From assembly GCF_013349955.1 (NCBI RefSeq), contig NZ_JABVXC010000008.1:1-64000 (forward strand): a DNA stretch of 64,000 bases. The letters run 5' to 3'. The stretch is from Onishia taeanensis. Its GTDB lineage: Bacteria > Pseudomonadota > Gammaproteobacteria > Pseudomonadales > Halomonadaceae. A program made the translations under genes and the position numbers. The notes beneath the pieces are model-generated. The model had not been told where the DNA came from. It did no database searches and saw nothing but the letters and a program-made list of their open reading frames with translations. Of the stretch, positions 16,760 through 26,003 are shown piece after piece. Position 1 is the stretch's first letter. Each line of letters opens with the position of its first letter.

Positions 16760-17860
16760 ATGGACTCCATTACTCAGGTACTGCTCGGCGGTGTGGTCGG
16801 CGGGGCGGTGCTGGGGCGCCGACTCGGCCGCAAAGCCGTTGTCGGTGGCGCGATTCTCGGCACCCTGCCCGACCTCGATGTGATGATCGACTACGGCGAT
16901 GCCGTGGCCGACTACACCTATCATCGCGGTTTCAGCCATTCACTCTGGGTACTGGCGGGGCTTTCCACGCTGCTGGCAACCCTTACCGTGCGGCTGACGC
17001 GCTGGCGTCGCCGCAGCAACCCGACACGTCATGAATCCAGCGGCGTCATCGACACGATCACGCCCGGCCACTGGTGGCTGTATTTCACCCTTTGCCTGCT
17101 GACGCATCCACTGCTGGATGCCTTCACCACTTACGGCACCCAGCTCTGGTGGCCGCTTGCCACCCCGCCGGTCAGTTGGGCCTCGATCTTCATCATCGAT
17201 CCCCTGTACTCACTGCCCCTGCTGGCAGCAGCGCTGGTGGGTCTGATCAGCGGCCGGGTGGTAAGGGCGAGCCAGGTCGGCCTGGCGCTGTCCTGTGCCT
17301 ACCTGGCCTTCGGCCTCGGCGCCAAGGCAGTGATTGATGATCGGCTGGCCCCGGTGCTGGCCGAACGCGGCCTCGAGTCAGCCCCACGACTGATCCAGCC
17401 CACGCCCTTCAACACCCTGCTGTGGCGGGCCACCATCATCGACGACGATGTCTATCACGAGACGCTTGTCAGCCTGCTCGACGACGCACCGCCCGGCCTC
17501 GAGACCTTCAGGCGCGGCGAGGCGCTCGAGGACGCGGCCCTAGCGACTGCCGATGGGGCGCGGCTGACCTGGTTCGCGGGCCCCTTTCTGCGCTATACCA
17601 GCCGCGAGCTGGATGGCGAGACCCTGCTGATCGCCACCGACCTGCGCCTCGGCTTCCCCGGCTACCACCCCTTCAGCTTCACCCTGGCCAAGCGGGCGGG
17701 CAACGACTGGCAGCCCGTGGCGAGCCAACAGCTCGCCCCCGGCGCTCGCGACACCGGAAAGGCGCTCGGTCAGTTGGCGCGCCGCGCCCTCAACCAGGCG
17801 CCGCTGTGCCTAGGGGACTTCGTGTCCCAGCGCTTGGCAGTTGAGGCGCAACGCTGTTGA
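16760..17860 (+). CDS. Membrane-bound metal-dependent hydrolase (YdjM-like)
   Basis: Predicted inner-membrane hydrolase of the YdjM/DUF457 family, 366 aa. Conserved motifs are DSITQVLLGG at the start, GTLPDLDV, YHRGFSHS and THPLLDAFTTYGTQLWWP; these His/Asp residues are thought to bind metal. Four or five hydrophobic helices cover residues 80-195. The C-terminal 170 residues form a soluble domain. The substrate is unknown. In E. coli ydjM is an SOS gene; I see no convincing LexA box here. The ATG at 16760 has a GAGGT SD. Confidence 0.82.
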   Translation: MDSITQVLLGGVVGGAVLGRRLGRKAVVGGAILGTLPDLDVMIDYGDAVADYTYHRGFSHSLWVLAGLSTLLATLTVRLTRWRRRSNPTRHESSGVIDTITPGHWWLYFTLCLLTHPLLDAFTTYGTQLWWPLATPPVSWASIFIIDPLYSLPLLAAALVGLISGRVVRASQVGLALSCAYLAFGLGAKAVIDDRLAPVLAERGLESAPRLIQPTPFNTLLWRATIIDDDVYHETLVSLLDDAPPGLETFRRGEALEDAALATADGARLTWFAGPFLRYTSRELDGETLLIATDLRLGFPGYHPFSFTLAKRAGNDWQPVASQQLAPGARDTGKALGQLARRALNQAPLCLGDFVSQRLAVEAQRC

Positions 17861-17919
17861 GTACGCTGTTGAGCTTGCTATTGGCAACGAGAGCTCACCG
17901 CTACGCCCCCGAATAAAAA

Positions 17920-17950
17920 CAGCACGGCCCCGGTAACCGAGGCCGTGCTG
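17920..17950. terminator. Terminator between YdjM-like gene and azoR
   Basis: Arms CAGCACGGCC (17920-17929) and GGCCGTGCTG (17941-17950) with an 11-base loop; an A-run precedes the left arm. It sits between two convergent genes and probably serves both. Confidence 0.7.
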
Positions 17951-18010
17951 CTCTATCAACCCTATATCGCTTAGGCGTCGCGGCAACGCAGTGCGCTGCT
18001 GGGCGAGCCG

Positions 18011-18628
18011 TTACAGGCGTTCGAGGTAACCATCGATGGCCTTGCGCGCCTCTTCCATGGTCTCGGCGGCCTGCTTGTCGCCCATCGCCAGACCCTCGGC
18101 GAACACCATGTCCACATCAGTGATGCCCATCAGACCCAGCATCGACTTGAGGTGCGGCGTCTGCGAGTCCATTTCAGTGCCGGCATACTGACCGCCACGG
18201 GTGGTCAGCACCAGGGCACGCTTGCCCTCGACCAGCCCCTGCGGGCCGTTTTCGGTATAGCGGAAGGTCTGGCCGGCACGCAGGATGCGGTCGAACCATG
18301 CCTTGAGCTGTGACGGTATGGCCAGGTTGTAGAGCGGTGCCGCCAGCACCAGCACGTCGTGATCGAGCATTTCCTGGATCAGCGAGTCGGAGCGCTCGGC
18401 AAGTTTGGACTGCTCGTCGCTGCGCTCGGCAGGATCCACGCCCCAACTGGACAGTTCATTGATGCCCAGGTGCGGAAGCTCGTGCTTGATCAGGTCACGC
18501 TCGGTGATCGTGACGTCGTCGCGCCCTTCTAGGCCCTTCATGAGATGAGCGGTCAGAGCACGGGACTGGCTGTTCTCGCCGAGGATGGAAGACGAAACGA
18601 CAAGTACCTTGGTGGACGAAGCAGTCAT
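18011..18628 (-). CDS. azoR: FMN-dependent NADH-azoreductase
   Basis: Flavodoxin-like quinone/azo reductase, 205 aa, using FMN and NADH. The N-terminal KVLVVSSSILGENSQSRALT is the FMN phosphate loop. APLYNLAIPSQLKAWFDRI and TTRGGQYAG are the other flavin-contact segments of the AcpD/AzoR family. The ATG at 18628 follows AAAGGAG and gives the correct start; the frame is open 56 codons upstream without similarity. It likely detoxifies quinones. A palindromic repeat follows the promoter region at 18758. Confidence 0.92.
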   Translation of the reverse strand: MTASSTKVLVVSSSILGENSQSRALTAHLMKGLEGRDDVTITERDLIKHELPHLGINELSSWGVDPAERSDEQSKLAERSDSLIQEMLDHDVLVLAAPLYNLAIPSQLKAWFDRILRAGQTFRYTENGPQGLVEGKRALVLTTRGGQYAGTEMDSQTPHLKSMLGLMGITDVDMVFAEGLAMGDKQAAETMEEARKAIDGYLERL

Positions 18629-18757
18629 GAACATCTCCTTTGAAAGCGGGGTATCAAGCAATGGTATCCATTTTAGGTGCATGCCGTGATATGAAAAGCG
18701 CAAAAATCCGCGCCTTCCATGCGACAAAATAGAAAGAAACACCAGCAGACCGGGACT

Positions 18758-18899
18758 AGGCTTTGCCTGAAAAGTCGACGAGCGAAGGCCAGACAAGGCA
18801 AAAATTGGCGAAAGAGCGGAGTTTACGGGGTGTAAATGAGCATCTTGAGCCGATTTTTAACGCCGTATGGGCGAGCGCAGTACTTTTCAGACATTGCCT
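18758..18899. repeat. Interspersed palindromic element, copy B
   Basis: A 142-bp imperfect palindrome sharing its core with 9444-9619. The left arm (AGGCTTTGCCTGAAAAGTCG, then CGAGCGAAGGCCAG) pairs with the right arm ending GTACTTTTCAGACATTGCCT. The centre is a TTTAC/GTAAA hairpin. It lies between the divergently placed azoR start and the end of the MliC-like lipoprotein gene. The outer arm bases differ from copy A but remain complementary within this copy. Confidence 0.8.
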
Positions 18900-18909
18900 A
18901 AAGGTCGTA

Positions 18910-19740
18910 TCAGGGCGCGATCCCCTGACCACAACCCCGATAGGTCTTGCCATCGACATCGAGGGTCACCCGCACCGGGAAGGGCTCGCCGCTCATGCTG
19001 TCGAAGCAGGCGCGAGCCTCGAGCTCCAGGCTAAAGGGCGTGTCGGCGCGTCCGCTGGCCAGCGTCACCCGCCCCCGCTCGTTGTCCAGTGAGGTCACCC
19101 GGTATGGCGACTCGATCTCGCGCTCGCCGTTGTCGAGCAGCAGCGACAGGTGCGGCGCATCGTGATCCAGACGCACCGTCCAGCCAGGCTCGTTGCCGCG
19201 GCCATGGAACATCACCCCAGGACGCTGGGCACGGGTCAGTGCCGACCGAGTCTGGTCCCGCTGGCATTTGAGCCGCCCGCGATCGCTTTCCACCATCGCC
19301 TCGCCACCCTTCTCCCAAAAGCTCAGGTCGTTCTTCACGTAACGGCTGCCGGAGGCCACCACTGCGGGCGTCAGCCGATAGGCATCGTAGGCCGACCACA
19401 GCCGCAGCTCGCCTTGCGAAAACGCCGCGACCAGATCCTGAGCGGGCGTGCAGCGCCAGGCCTCGAAGCGCTCAGCATCGCCGGCGAAGAAAGCCGACGG
19501 CATCAGCGGTGCCTGGGTCGCATCGCTCGGCTCGGTTGCATCGCCTTTTTCAACGTCCGAGGACGTAGTGACATCGCTGACGATGGGGGCCGAACTGTCG
19601 GACTGGGGAGCCCCGGCACAGCCTGCAAGCAACACGCTCAGGCCGAGCGCGGCCACCCGCAGGGAGGACGGCACGCCATCGGATGACGTCTGGGCAGAGA
19701 TGGCGGCGCCGCAAGACGCCGTGCAAGACAACAGGGACAT
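18910..19740 (-). CDS. Lipoprotein with MliC-like and COG3650-like domains
   Basis: Lipoprotein of 276 aa. The signal peptide has a long N-terminal region and ends at LLAGC with Cys41. Residues about 85-160 resemble MliC, the C-type lysozyme inhibitor (WRC...ELRLWSAYDAYRLTPAVVASGSRYV...FWEKGGEAMV...KCQRD). Residues about 175-270 resemble the COG3650 domain (GRGNEPGWTVRLD, then a late Cys pair). The start ATG at 19740 has a strong AAGGAGG. A role in protecting peptidoglycan from lysozyme is inferred from the first domain only. A terminator lies upstream, so it is transcribed independently of metE. Confidence 0.75.
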   Translation of the reverse strand: MSLLSCTASCGAAISAQTSSDGVPSSLRVAALGLSVLLAGCAGAPQSDSSAPIVSDVTTSSDVEKGDATEPSDATQAPLMPSAFFAGDAERFEAWRCTPAQDLVAAFSQGELRLWSAYDAYRLTPAVVASGSRYVKNDLSFWEKGGEAMVESDRGRLKCQRDQTRSALTRAQRPGVMFHGRGNEPGWTVRLDHDAPHLSLLLDNGEREIESPYRVTSLDNERGRVTLASGRADTPFSLELEARACFDSMSGEPFPVRVTLDVDGKTYRGCGQGIAP

Positions 19741-19820
19741 GCAACCTCCTTGTCGGTGGAAATATCCTGGCCGATTGAAGAATCTTGGTCGGCAAGAGTG
19801 CCTGATGTGCCCAAGCATAA

Positions 19821-19851
19821 CAGGGGGCGGCGCCCTTGGCGCCGCCCCCTG
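19821..19851 (-). terminator. metE terminator
   Basis: A 14-bp GC-rich inverted repeat (19821-19834 and 19838-19851) lies 25 bases after the metE stop. It has no strong U-tract but is very stable. Confidence 0.65.
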
Positions 19852-19875
19852 AATGGGTTTCCCTGCCACCGCGTC

Positions 19876-22185
19876 TCAGCCGTGGCGACCTCGCAGCACC
19901 CGAGCCGCCTCGACCATGTGGGTGAGTGCCGGCTCGACTTCGGCCCAGCCACGGGTCTTGAGGCCGCAGTCCGGGTTCACCCACAGCCGCTCGGCAGGAA
20001 TCCTGTCGAGCGCTTTCTCCATCAGCGCCACCATCCAGTCGACCTCGGGAATGTTCGGGGTGTGGATATCATAGACCCCCGGGCCGATCTCGTTGGGATA
20101 GGCGAACTCCTGGAAGGCATCCAGCAGCTCCATGTCAGACCGGGAGGTTTCGATGGTGATGACATCGGCATCCAGGGCGGCGATCGCGCCGATGATGTCG
20201 TTGAACTCCGAGTAGCACATATGGGTGTGGATCTGGGTCTCGTCACCCACCCCGGCCGCCGAAAGCTTGAAAGCATTCACCGCCCAGTCGAGATAGCCCT
20301 GCCAGTCGCCCTGGCGCAGCGGCAGCCCTTCGCGCAGCGCCGGTTCGTCGATCTGGATCACCGCAATGCCGGCGGCCTCCAGATCCGTGACCTCGTCGCG
20401 CAGCGCCAGTGCGATCTGGCGACAGGTAGTGGCCCTGGGCTGATCGTCGCGCACGAAGGACCACTGCAGGATGGTCACCGGCCCGGTGAGCATGCCCTTC
20501 ATCGGCTTGTCGGTGAGCGACTGGGCATATTCGCTCCAGCGCACCGTCATCGCTGCCGGGCGGGTGATATCGCCAAAGATCACCGGCGGCTTGACGCAGC
20601 GCGACCCGTAGCTCTGCACCCAACCGAAACGGGAGAAGGCCACGCCATCGAGCTGCTCGCCGAAGTACTCGACCATGTCGTTGCGCTCGGCCTCGCCGTG
20701 CACCGGCACATCCAGGCCCAGCGCCTCCTGACGAGCGACGACATGAGCGATTTCCTCGCGCATACGGGCTTCATAGTCCTCTCGAGTGATCTCACCGGCC
20801 TTGAAGGCACGCCGTGTAGCACGAATATCGCCGGTCTGCGGGAAGGACCCGATGGTGGTGGTAGGAAACAGCGGTAGCTGCAGTCGCCGCGCCTGTTGAG
20901 GTGCGCGTTCCGGATAGGCGCTGGCCCGTTCGGCATCGGCAGCCGTGGTGGCGGCGAGACGCGCGGCAACGTCCGGGCGATGGATGCGCGTCGAGGCGCG
21001 CCGGGCCTCCAGAGCCTCGCTGGCCTCTGCCAGCCGCACCCGATCTTCTGGCGTCGCGCGCTGGTCCAACAGCCGCGAAAGACTCACCACCTCGTCGAGC
21101 TTCTGGCGGGCAAAGGCCAGCCAGCCGCGCAGCTCCGGGTCCAGAGTCGCGCCCTCGCCGGCCTCCCGGGCAAGATCCACCGGCACATGCAGCAAGGAGC
21201 AGCTCGGCGCCAGCCACAGCCGTTCGCCGAGGCGAAGCCGTGCCTCGCCGAGTCGCTCACGCAGCAGGGCGAGATCAGCACGCCAGATGTTGCGACCGTC
21301 GATGGCGCCGACCGACAGCACCTTGTAGCTCGGCAGATTGTCGAGCACCGTGGTGAGCTGCTCGGGCGCGCGCACCACATCGATATGCAGGCCTTCTACC
21401 GGCAGCCCCACCGCCAGGCGAAGATTGTCCCCCAGGGCGCCGAAGTAGGTCGCCAGCAGCAGTTTGACCGGAGCACTGCCGAGCTGGTTATAGGCAGTTT
21501 CATAGGCTTCTTTCCACTCTTGGGGAAGATCCTGAACCAGCGCGGGCTCATCCAACTGCACCCATTCCACCCCCTGGTCGGCGAGACGCGACAGCACCTG
21601 GCCATAGACCGGCAGAATGGCCTCCAGCAGCTCGAGACGCGAGAAGCCTTCGCGACCGCTCTTCTCCTTGCCGAGCCATAGCCAGGTCAGCGGACCGGTC
21701 AGGGTGACCTTGACCCGGTGCCCGGCGGCCTTGGCCTCCTCGACCTCGTCGAAGAGGCGTTCGCTCGACAGCCGAAAGGTCTGGCCCTCGTGCAGCTCCG
21801 GGACCAGATAGTGATAATTGGTATCGAAGTATTTGGTCATCTCGCAGGCGGCGGCCGGCGTGCCGCTGGGAGCGCGACCGCGGGCCATGCGAAAATAGGT
21901 GTCCAGGTCGGCAGCAGCCGGAGCATCTTGCTCGTTGAAGCGCTTGGGTACCGCACCGAGCAACGCCGAGACATTGAGCACTTGATCGTAGAAGGCGAAG
22001 TCGCCAACGGTGATGAGGTCGAGACCGGCGGCCTGCTGATCCTGCCAATGGCGAGCGCGCAGCGCGCGGCCCTCGGCTTCCAGCGCCGCCTGGTCGATGT
22101 CGCCCTTCCAGTAGGCTTCGGTGGCTTTCTTCAGTTCGCGATCGGCACCGATGCGCGGATAGCCGAGAATGTGAGCCAGCGTCAT
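19876..22185 (-). CDS. metE: Cobalamin-independent methionine synthase
   Basis: Transfers methyl from 5-methyltetrahydropteroyltriglutamate to homocysteine, the last step of methionine synthesis. 769 aa, two homologous barrels as in all MetE. The zinc-binding residues of the C-terminal barrel are visible: H-x-C in [10 protein letters not shown] and Cys in [13 protein letters not shown]. The N-terminus [22 protein letters not shown] is the canonical start. It is divergent from metR, the classic arrangement in which MetR with homocysteine activates metE. Confidence 0.97.
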   Translation of the reverse strand: MTLAHILGYPRIGADRELKKATEAYWKGDIDQAALEAEGRALRARHWQDQQAAGLDLITVGDFAFYDQVLNVSALLGAVPKRFNEQDAPAAADLDTYFRMARGRAPSGTPAAACEMTKYFDTNYHYLVPELHEGQTFRLSSERLFDEVEEAKAAGHRVKVTLTGPLTWLWLGKEKSGREGFSRLELLEAILPVYGQVLSRLADQGVEWVQLDEPALVQDLPQEWKEAYETAYNQLGSAPVKLLLATYFGALGDNLRLAVGLPVEGLHIDVVRAPEQLTTVLDNLPSYKVLSVGAIDGRNIWRADLALLRERLGEARLRLGERLWLAPSCSLLHVPVDLAREAGEGATLDPELRGWLAFARQKLDEVVSLSRLLDQRATPEDRVRLAEASEALEARRASTRIHRPDVAARLAATTAADAERASAYPERAPQQARRLQLPLFPTTTIGSFPQTGDIRATRRAFKAGEITREDYEARMREEIAHVVARQEALGLDVPVHGEAERNDMVEYFGEQLDGVAFSRFGWVQSYGSRCVKPPVIFGDITRPAAMTVRWSEYAQSLTDKPMKGMLTGPVTILQWSFVRDDQPRATTCRQIALALRDEVTDLEAAGIAVIQIDEPALREGLPLRQGDWQGYLDWAVNAFKLSAAGVGDETQIHTHMCYSEFNDIIGAIAALDADVITIETSRSDMELLDAFQEFAYPNEIGPGVYDIHTPNIPEVDWMVALMEKALDRIPAERLWVNPDCGLKTRGWAEVEPALTHMVEAARVLRGRHG

Positions 22186-22300
22186 GGTTATTCCTTTGCG
22201 TAATTAAGAGATACACTTGGCAATGAATTCGCCATAAGCGATGGAGGCAGTTTCGCTGGCCGACCAGAGTGAATCAAACTAAATTATTTAATCTACAACA

Positions 22301-22313
22301 TGAAAAGCGCTCA
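22301..22313. promoter_or_regulatory. Possible MetR site
   Basis: TGAAAAGCGCTCA matches the MetR consensus TGAA-N5-TTCA in both half-sites except for one base. It lies six bases before the metR start, in the 133-base metE-metR gap. Overlap with the metR translation start would fit autoregulation. The match is imperfect. Confidence 0.4.
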
Positions 22314-22318
22314 ACCAC

Positions 22319-23233
22319 ATGCTGGAACTCCGTCACCTCCGTACCCTTATTGCCCTGCGTGATGCCGGCTCGCTGGTGGAAGCCGCCGAGCGCGTCCACT
22401 TGACCCAGTCCGCTCTATCTCACCAGCTCAAGGATCTCGAGGAGCGCCTGGGCAACCCGCTGTTCCTGCGCAAGACCCGACCGGTGGAGTTCACCCGTGC
22501 CGGCCAGCGCCTGCTGGCGCTGGCCGAACAGATCCTGCCCGAGGTGCGCATGGCCGAACGGGACCTGGCGAGACTCGCCGGCGACGAACGAGGCCGGCTG
22601 CACATGGCCATCGAGTGCCACAGCTGCTTCCAGTGGTTGATGCCCACCATCGACTACTTCCGCGACCACTGGCCCGAGGTCGAAGTCGATATTCCCAGCG
22701 GCCACAACTTCGACCCGCTGCCGGCGCTGGCCCGGGAGCAGCTCGACCTGGTGATCACCGCCGACCCTCAGCCATTGCCCGGTGTGCACTATGAGCCACT
22801 GTTTCGCTACCAGGGACTGCTGGCGGTCGCCAAGCAGCATCACCTGGCCGGCAAGGCCTGGATCGGGCCCGCTGAGCTGGCCGACGAGACCCTGATCACC
22901 TATCCGGTGGAGCACGCGCGGCTGGATATCTTCACTCAGTTCCTCGACCCGGCTGGAGTGCGGCCCCAGGAGATTCGCACCGCCGAGCTGACCATCATGA
23001 TGATGCAGCTGGTGGCCAGCGGGCGCGGCGTCTGTGCGCTGCCGAGCTGGGCGCTGACGGAATACCTGGAGCGGGACTATGTGCGCGGCGTGGCGCTGGG
23101 CGAACAGGGCATGTGGAGTACGCTGTTCGCGGCCATCCGCGAGGACAGCCGCGATGCCCCCTGGATGGAGGACTTTCTGCGCACCGCTCGCGAGACCTCG
23201 TTCGCGGTGCTGGAGGGCATCAAGCCGGCGTGA
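22319..23233 (+). CDS. metR: LysR-type regulator MetR
   Basis: LysR-family transcription factor, 304 aa. The N-terminal winged HTH covers residues 1-60 (LRTLIALRDAGSLVEAAERVHLTQSALSHQLKDLEERLG). The effector domain includes ECHSCFQWLMPTIDYFR, characteristic of MetR, which senses homocysteine. Position and orientation divergent from metE strongly support the assignment. Its stop overlaps the end of the convergent rstB-like gene by 14 bases inside a shared hairpin. No strong SD precedes the ATG. Confidence 0.93.
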   Translation: MLELRHLRTLIALRDAGSLVEAAERVHLTQSALSHQLKDLEERLGNPLFLRKTRPVEFTRAGQRLLALAEQILPEVRMAERDLARLAGDERGRLHMAIECHSCFQWLMPTIDYFRDHWPEVEVDIPSGHNFDPLPALAREQLDLVITADPQPLPGVHYEPLFRYQGLLAVAKQHHLAGKAWIGPAELADETLITYPVEHARLDIFTQFLDPAGVRPQEIRTAELTIMMMQLVASGRGVCALPSWALTEYLERDYVRGVALGEQGMWSTLFAAIREDSRDAPWMEDFLRTARETSFAVLEGIKPA

Positions 23234-24869
23234 CGCCGGCTTGTTTGAGGGGCAGCAGCAGGCTGAAGCGCGCGCCGCCGAGAGAAGGGCTATCGTCGAC
23301 CATCACGCTGCCACCGTGCCAGAGCATCACCTTGTGCACGATCGACAGGCCCAGGCCATAGCCCCCGGAGCGCCGGGTGCGGCTGTCGTCGAGCCGGGCG
23401 AAGGGCTTGAAGATCTCCTCGCGCTCGGCGACCGGTACGCCGGGCCCGTCATCCTCGACGTCCAGCCGCGCCACCTGACCATCGTCACTCAGGGCCAACC
23501 TGACTTGGCTAGAAGCATGCCGACAGGCGTTGGCGACCAGGTTCTGCAGCGCCCGCTGCAGATAGCGAGGGTCTGCCACCACCTCGACAGGCGGCCCCGG
23601 CATCACCTGCAGCGTGAGTTTGGCATGCAGCGGCGCGAGTGCCTCGACCACGTTATCGGCAAGATCCCGGCAGTCGACCAGCTCGGCCTCCTGCAGCACA
23701 CCCTGGGCGTGGTCATTGCCCAGCTTGGCATAGGTCAGGATCTCGTCAATCAGGCCGTCTAGCTCCTCGATATCGCCGTCGATGCCGGAGAGCTGTCGCC
23801 GCACGGGCCCGCTGTCGGTCATGTCCTCGACCATCTGCACGGCAAAACGAATCCTCGCCACCGGGGTCCGCAGTTCATGGGACACCGCTCGAATCATTTC
23901 CTGCTGCGCCCTCAAAAGCGCCTGCACCTGGGACGCCATGCCGTTGAACGCCATGCCGACCCGCCCCAGAAAGTCGCCGCTCTCGACCTTGACCCGGGTG
24001 TTCAGGTGGCCACAGGCGATCCGCGTGGCGGCCTGCTCGAGACGCGCCATTCGCGATTCCACACCCCTCACGATCATGTAGATGATACCGGCCAGCACGC
24101 CCAGCATGGCGACCAGCAGCGAAAGCGATAGCGACAGCGACATCGGTTCGAAAGCCGCCAACGGCCCCACCTCGACCCACTGGATACCACCGCCTGCCGT
24201 GGGAAGGCGCAGATACAGCGTCATCGCCCAGCGCTGGGGCAGCAGTTGAATGACCACCTCGGTATCGCGCAGCCGGGCAATCTGGGCGGGGGGGAGATCT
24301 TCGGGAGGCGTATCGGTGAGTTGCGCCTGTATCACCGAGCTCTGTAGGCGTTCGAGACGCTCGAGACGCGCCTCGCCATTGACCTCGGCCAGCCACTCCC
24401 CAAGCTGGCGGGCCAGACCCAGCAACTGCTGCTCAGAGAGACTCTCGAGCTCGGCACGCAGCATCCATGTCTCGCCAGGCAATTGGCGATACAGTGTCCA
24501 GCCTTGGCCATCGGCTTCACCGACCTCATCAACCAGGGTACGGTCATTCTCGAGGCTGGTGCGCTGAAAGAAGTTGAGCGGATAATTGCGGGTATCGTGC
24601 AGGCTCAACGCCATCGACAGCTGTTCGCTCTTGCGGGCCAGCCAGGCATCACGGCGAGACAACGGCAGGGCCGCCAACTGGAGCGAAAGCAGCGTCATCG
24701 GAGCTTCTGCCAGTTGCTCTCGGTAGTGATCATGGCGGACCTTGTCAACCAGAGCAAAGGTCGACAGGGCGAGAACAAAAGTCAGCACCAGTGCCAGCGC
24801 CAACCATACATAGACCCGCAGGAAGGCGCTGTCGGCCAGTGGCCGTGGCAACAGGCGAGAAAGCACCAT
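23220..24869 (-). CDS. rstB: Sensor histidine kinase (RstB-like)
   Basis: Membrane histidine kinase of 549 aa. Helix one is at about 17-38 and helix two at about 245-268, enclosing a periplasmic domain of some 200 residues. HAMP follows (RLEQAATRIACGHLNTRV), then the H-box AVSHELRTPVARIRF, an N-box NLVANACRH, and G-boxes DDGPGVP and GYGLGLSIV. The H-box and downstream IDGDIEELDGLIDEILTYAKL resemble RstB. ATG at 24869 overlaps the regulator stop (TGATG); a TTG one codon upstream is possible. The stimulus is unknown; RstB responds to Mg2+/acid in enterics. Confidence 0.88.
   Translation of the reverse strand: MVLSRLLPRPLADSAFLRVYVWLALALVLTFVLALSTFALVDKVRHDHYREQLAEAPMTLLSLQLAALPLSRRDAWLARKSEQLSMALSLHDTRNYPLNFFQRTSLENDRTLVDEVGEADGQGWTLYRQLPGETWMLRAELESLSEQQLLGLARQLGEWLAEVNGEARLERLERLQSSVIQAQLTDTPPEDLPPAQIARLRDTEVVIQLLPQRWAMTLYLRLPTAGGGIQWVEVGPLAAFEPMSLSLSLSLLVAMLGVLAGIIYMIVRGVESRMARLEQAATRIACGHLNTRVKVESGDFLGRVGMAFNGMASQVQALLRAQQEMIRAVSHELRTPVARIRFAVQMVEDMTDSGPVRRQLSGIDGDIEELDGLIDEILTYAKLGNDHAQGVLQEAELVDCRDLADNVVEALAPLHAKLTLQVMPGPPVEVVADPRYLQRALQNLVANACRHASSQVRLALSDDGQVARLDVEDDGPGVPVAEREEIFKPFARLDDSRTRRSGGYGLGLSIVHKVMLWHGGSVMVDDSPSLGGARFSLLLPLKQAGVTPA
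23221..23243. terminator. Shared metR/rstB terminator
   Basis: Arms CAAGCCGGCG (23221-23230) and CGCCGGCTTG (23234-23243) flank a TGA. Both convergent stop codons lie in this palindrome: metR TGA at 23231-23233 and the kinase stop at 23220-23222. A TTTGAG follows on the plus strand. Confidence 0.75.
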
Positions 24870-25570
24870 CAACTATCCTTGACGAACAGGTAACCCTTGC
24901 TGCGGACGGTCTTGATGCGGTGTGGCTGGTTGGGGTCGTCCCCGACCTTGGGCCGAATGCGCGACACTCTCACGTCAATGGAACGATCCTGGCCGTCATA
25001 CTTGATGCCGCGCAGCTGCGAGAAGATCTCCTCCCGGGTCAGCACCCGGCCGGCATTGCTCGCCAACAGCCACAGCAAATCGAACTCGGCGCTGGTCAAA
25101 TCGATGCGCTCGCCTTCGAGCCAGGCCTCGCGAGTGGCGCTATCGATTTCCAGGTTGCTAAAGGTCAATCGCCCTTCACCAGCCGGCATGCTGACATCGG
25201 CGCGGCGCATCAATGCCCGCATACGCGCCAACAGCACCCTGGGTTGCACGGGCTTGGGCACGTAGTCATCGGCACCCATCTCCAGCCCCAGCACCTGATC
25301 CATGTCATCGGTGCGGGCGGTCAGCATCAATATCGGGCCATCATAGTCTGGCCGTGCTCGGCGACAGATCGACAAACCATCTTCACCTGGCAGCATCAGA
25401 TCGAGGATCACCAGATCCGGCTGCAATTCGACGATCTTTTCGACCCCCTTGGCTCCATCGGCCTCTACCGTCACGGTGAAGCCATTGGCCTCGAGATAGT
25501 CTCGCGTGAGCTCCGCGAGTCGCTCGTCGTCCTCGATGATCAGGACATGATCGTGGTCATTGCTTAGCAC
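24869..25570 (-). CDS. rstA: Response regulator (RstA-like)
   Basis: OmpR/PhoB-family regulator of 233 aa. The receiver domain has the acidic pair EDD (13-15), phosphoacceptor D57 in LDLMLPG and the conserved Lys in VPKPV. A winged-helix output domain covers about 135-230 (LTSAEFDLLWLLASNAGRVLTREEIFSQLRG). It is most like RstA (LGLEMGADDYVPKPVQPRVLLARMRAL). I chose GTG at 25570, near a GAGGAG; an in-frame ATG at 25615 lacks a visible SD but cannot be ruled out. It is coupled to the downstream kinase through TGATG. Confidence 0.88.
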   Translation of the reverse strand: MLSNDHDHVLIIEDDERLAELTRDYLEANGFTVTVEADGAKGVEKIVELQPDLVILDLMLPGEDGLSICRRARPDYDGPILMLTARTDDMDQVLGLEMGADDYVPKPVQPRVLLARMRALMRRADVSMPAGEGRLTFSNLEIDSATREAWLEGERIDLTSAEFDLLWLLASNAGRVLTREEIFSQLRGIKYDGQDRSIDVRVSRIRPKVGDDPNQPHRIKTVRSKGYLFVKDS

Positions 25571-25784
25571 GCTCTCGCTCGCTCCTCGTTGACGTCCAGT
25601 TACTGCAATTGTCATTGGATAGCATATACCAGTCTGCATGATACCCCAGCAGAGCTGTTTTGGCTGTTATTGAGACTCATTAGACTATGAGCAGCACCTG
25701 ATACAAAAGTCCTCAACCGCTCTAGGATGCGGACTCCACGCAGCCGCTCCCTCGCCCCCAAGTCAGGCACAAGATACCCACAGG

Positions 25785-25856
25785 TTATCCACTTGATGAA
25801 AGCTCCCGAGCACACTATCTTGTGCTGCATATCAGAAACGACACAAGATAGTGTGC
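25785..25856 (+). promoter_or_regulatory. nrdAB promoter with NrdR boxes
   Basis: TTGATG (25793-25798) and TATCTT (25816-25821) are spaced 17 bases apart as -35 and -10. Two NrdR-type boxes, GCACACTATCTTGTGC (25810-25825) and ACACAAGATAGTGTGC (25841-25856), start 31 bases apart, the usual three-turn spacing; the first covers the -10. They match about 12 and 13 of 16 consensus positions and form a perfect 17-bp inverted repeat. A near-consensus DnaA box (TTATCCACT) abuts the -35. The rest of the 433-base gap before nrdA shows no gene. Confidence 0.85.
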
Positions 25857-26003
25857 TCCTAGCAATTCAGAGCACTACTGTCAAACCACGCTGTCCAACC
25901 AGCGTGGCCCCCGGTTTCGCCCAGATGTGATCGTTGTCCAGGCCCCCGTTCAACGTCCTGGGCTCCTCTCATCCATCAATCACCGCTAGGAAGACACGGC
26001 GCC

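Noticed and set aside
22186..22318. Riboswitch (SAM or B12 type) in the metE-metR gap
   Set aside because: The gap is only 133 bases and I see no conserved core or terminator/antiterminator pair. MetR control is sufficient.
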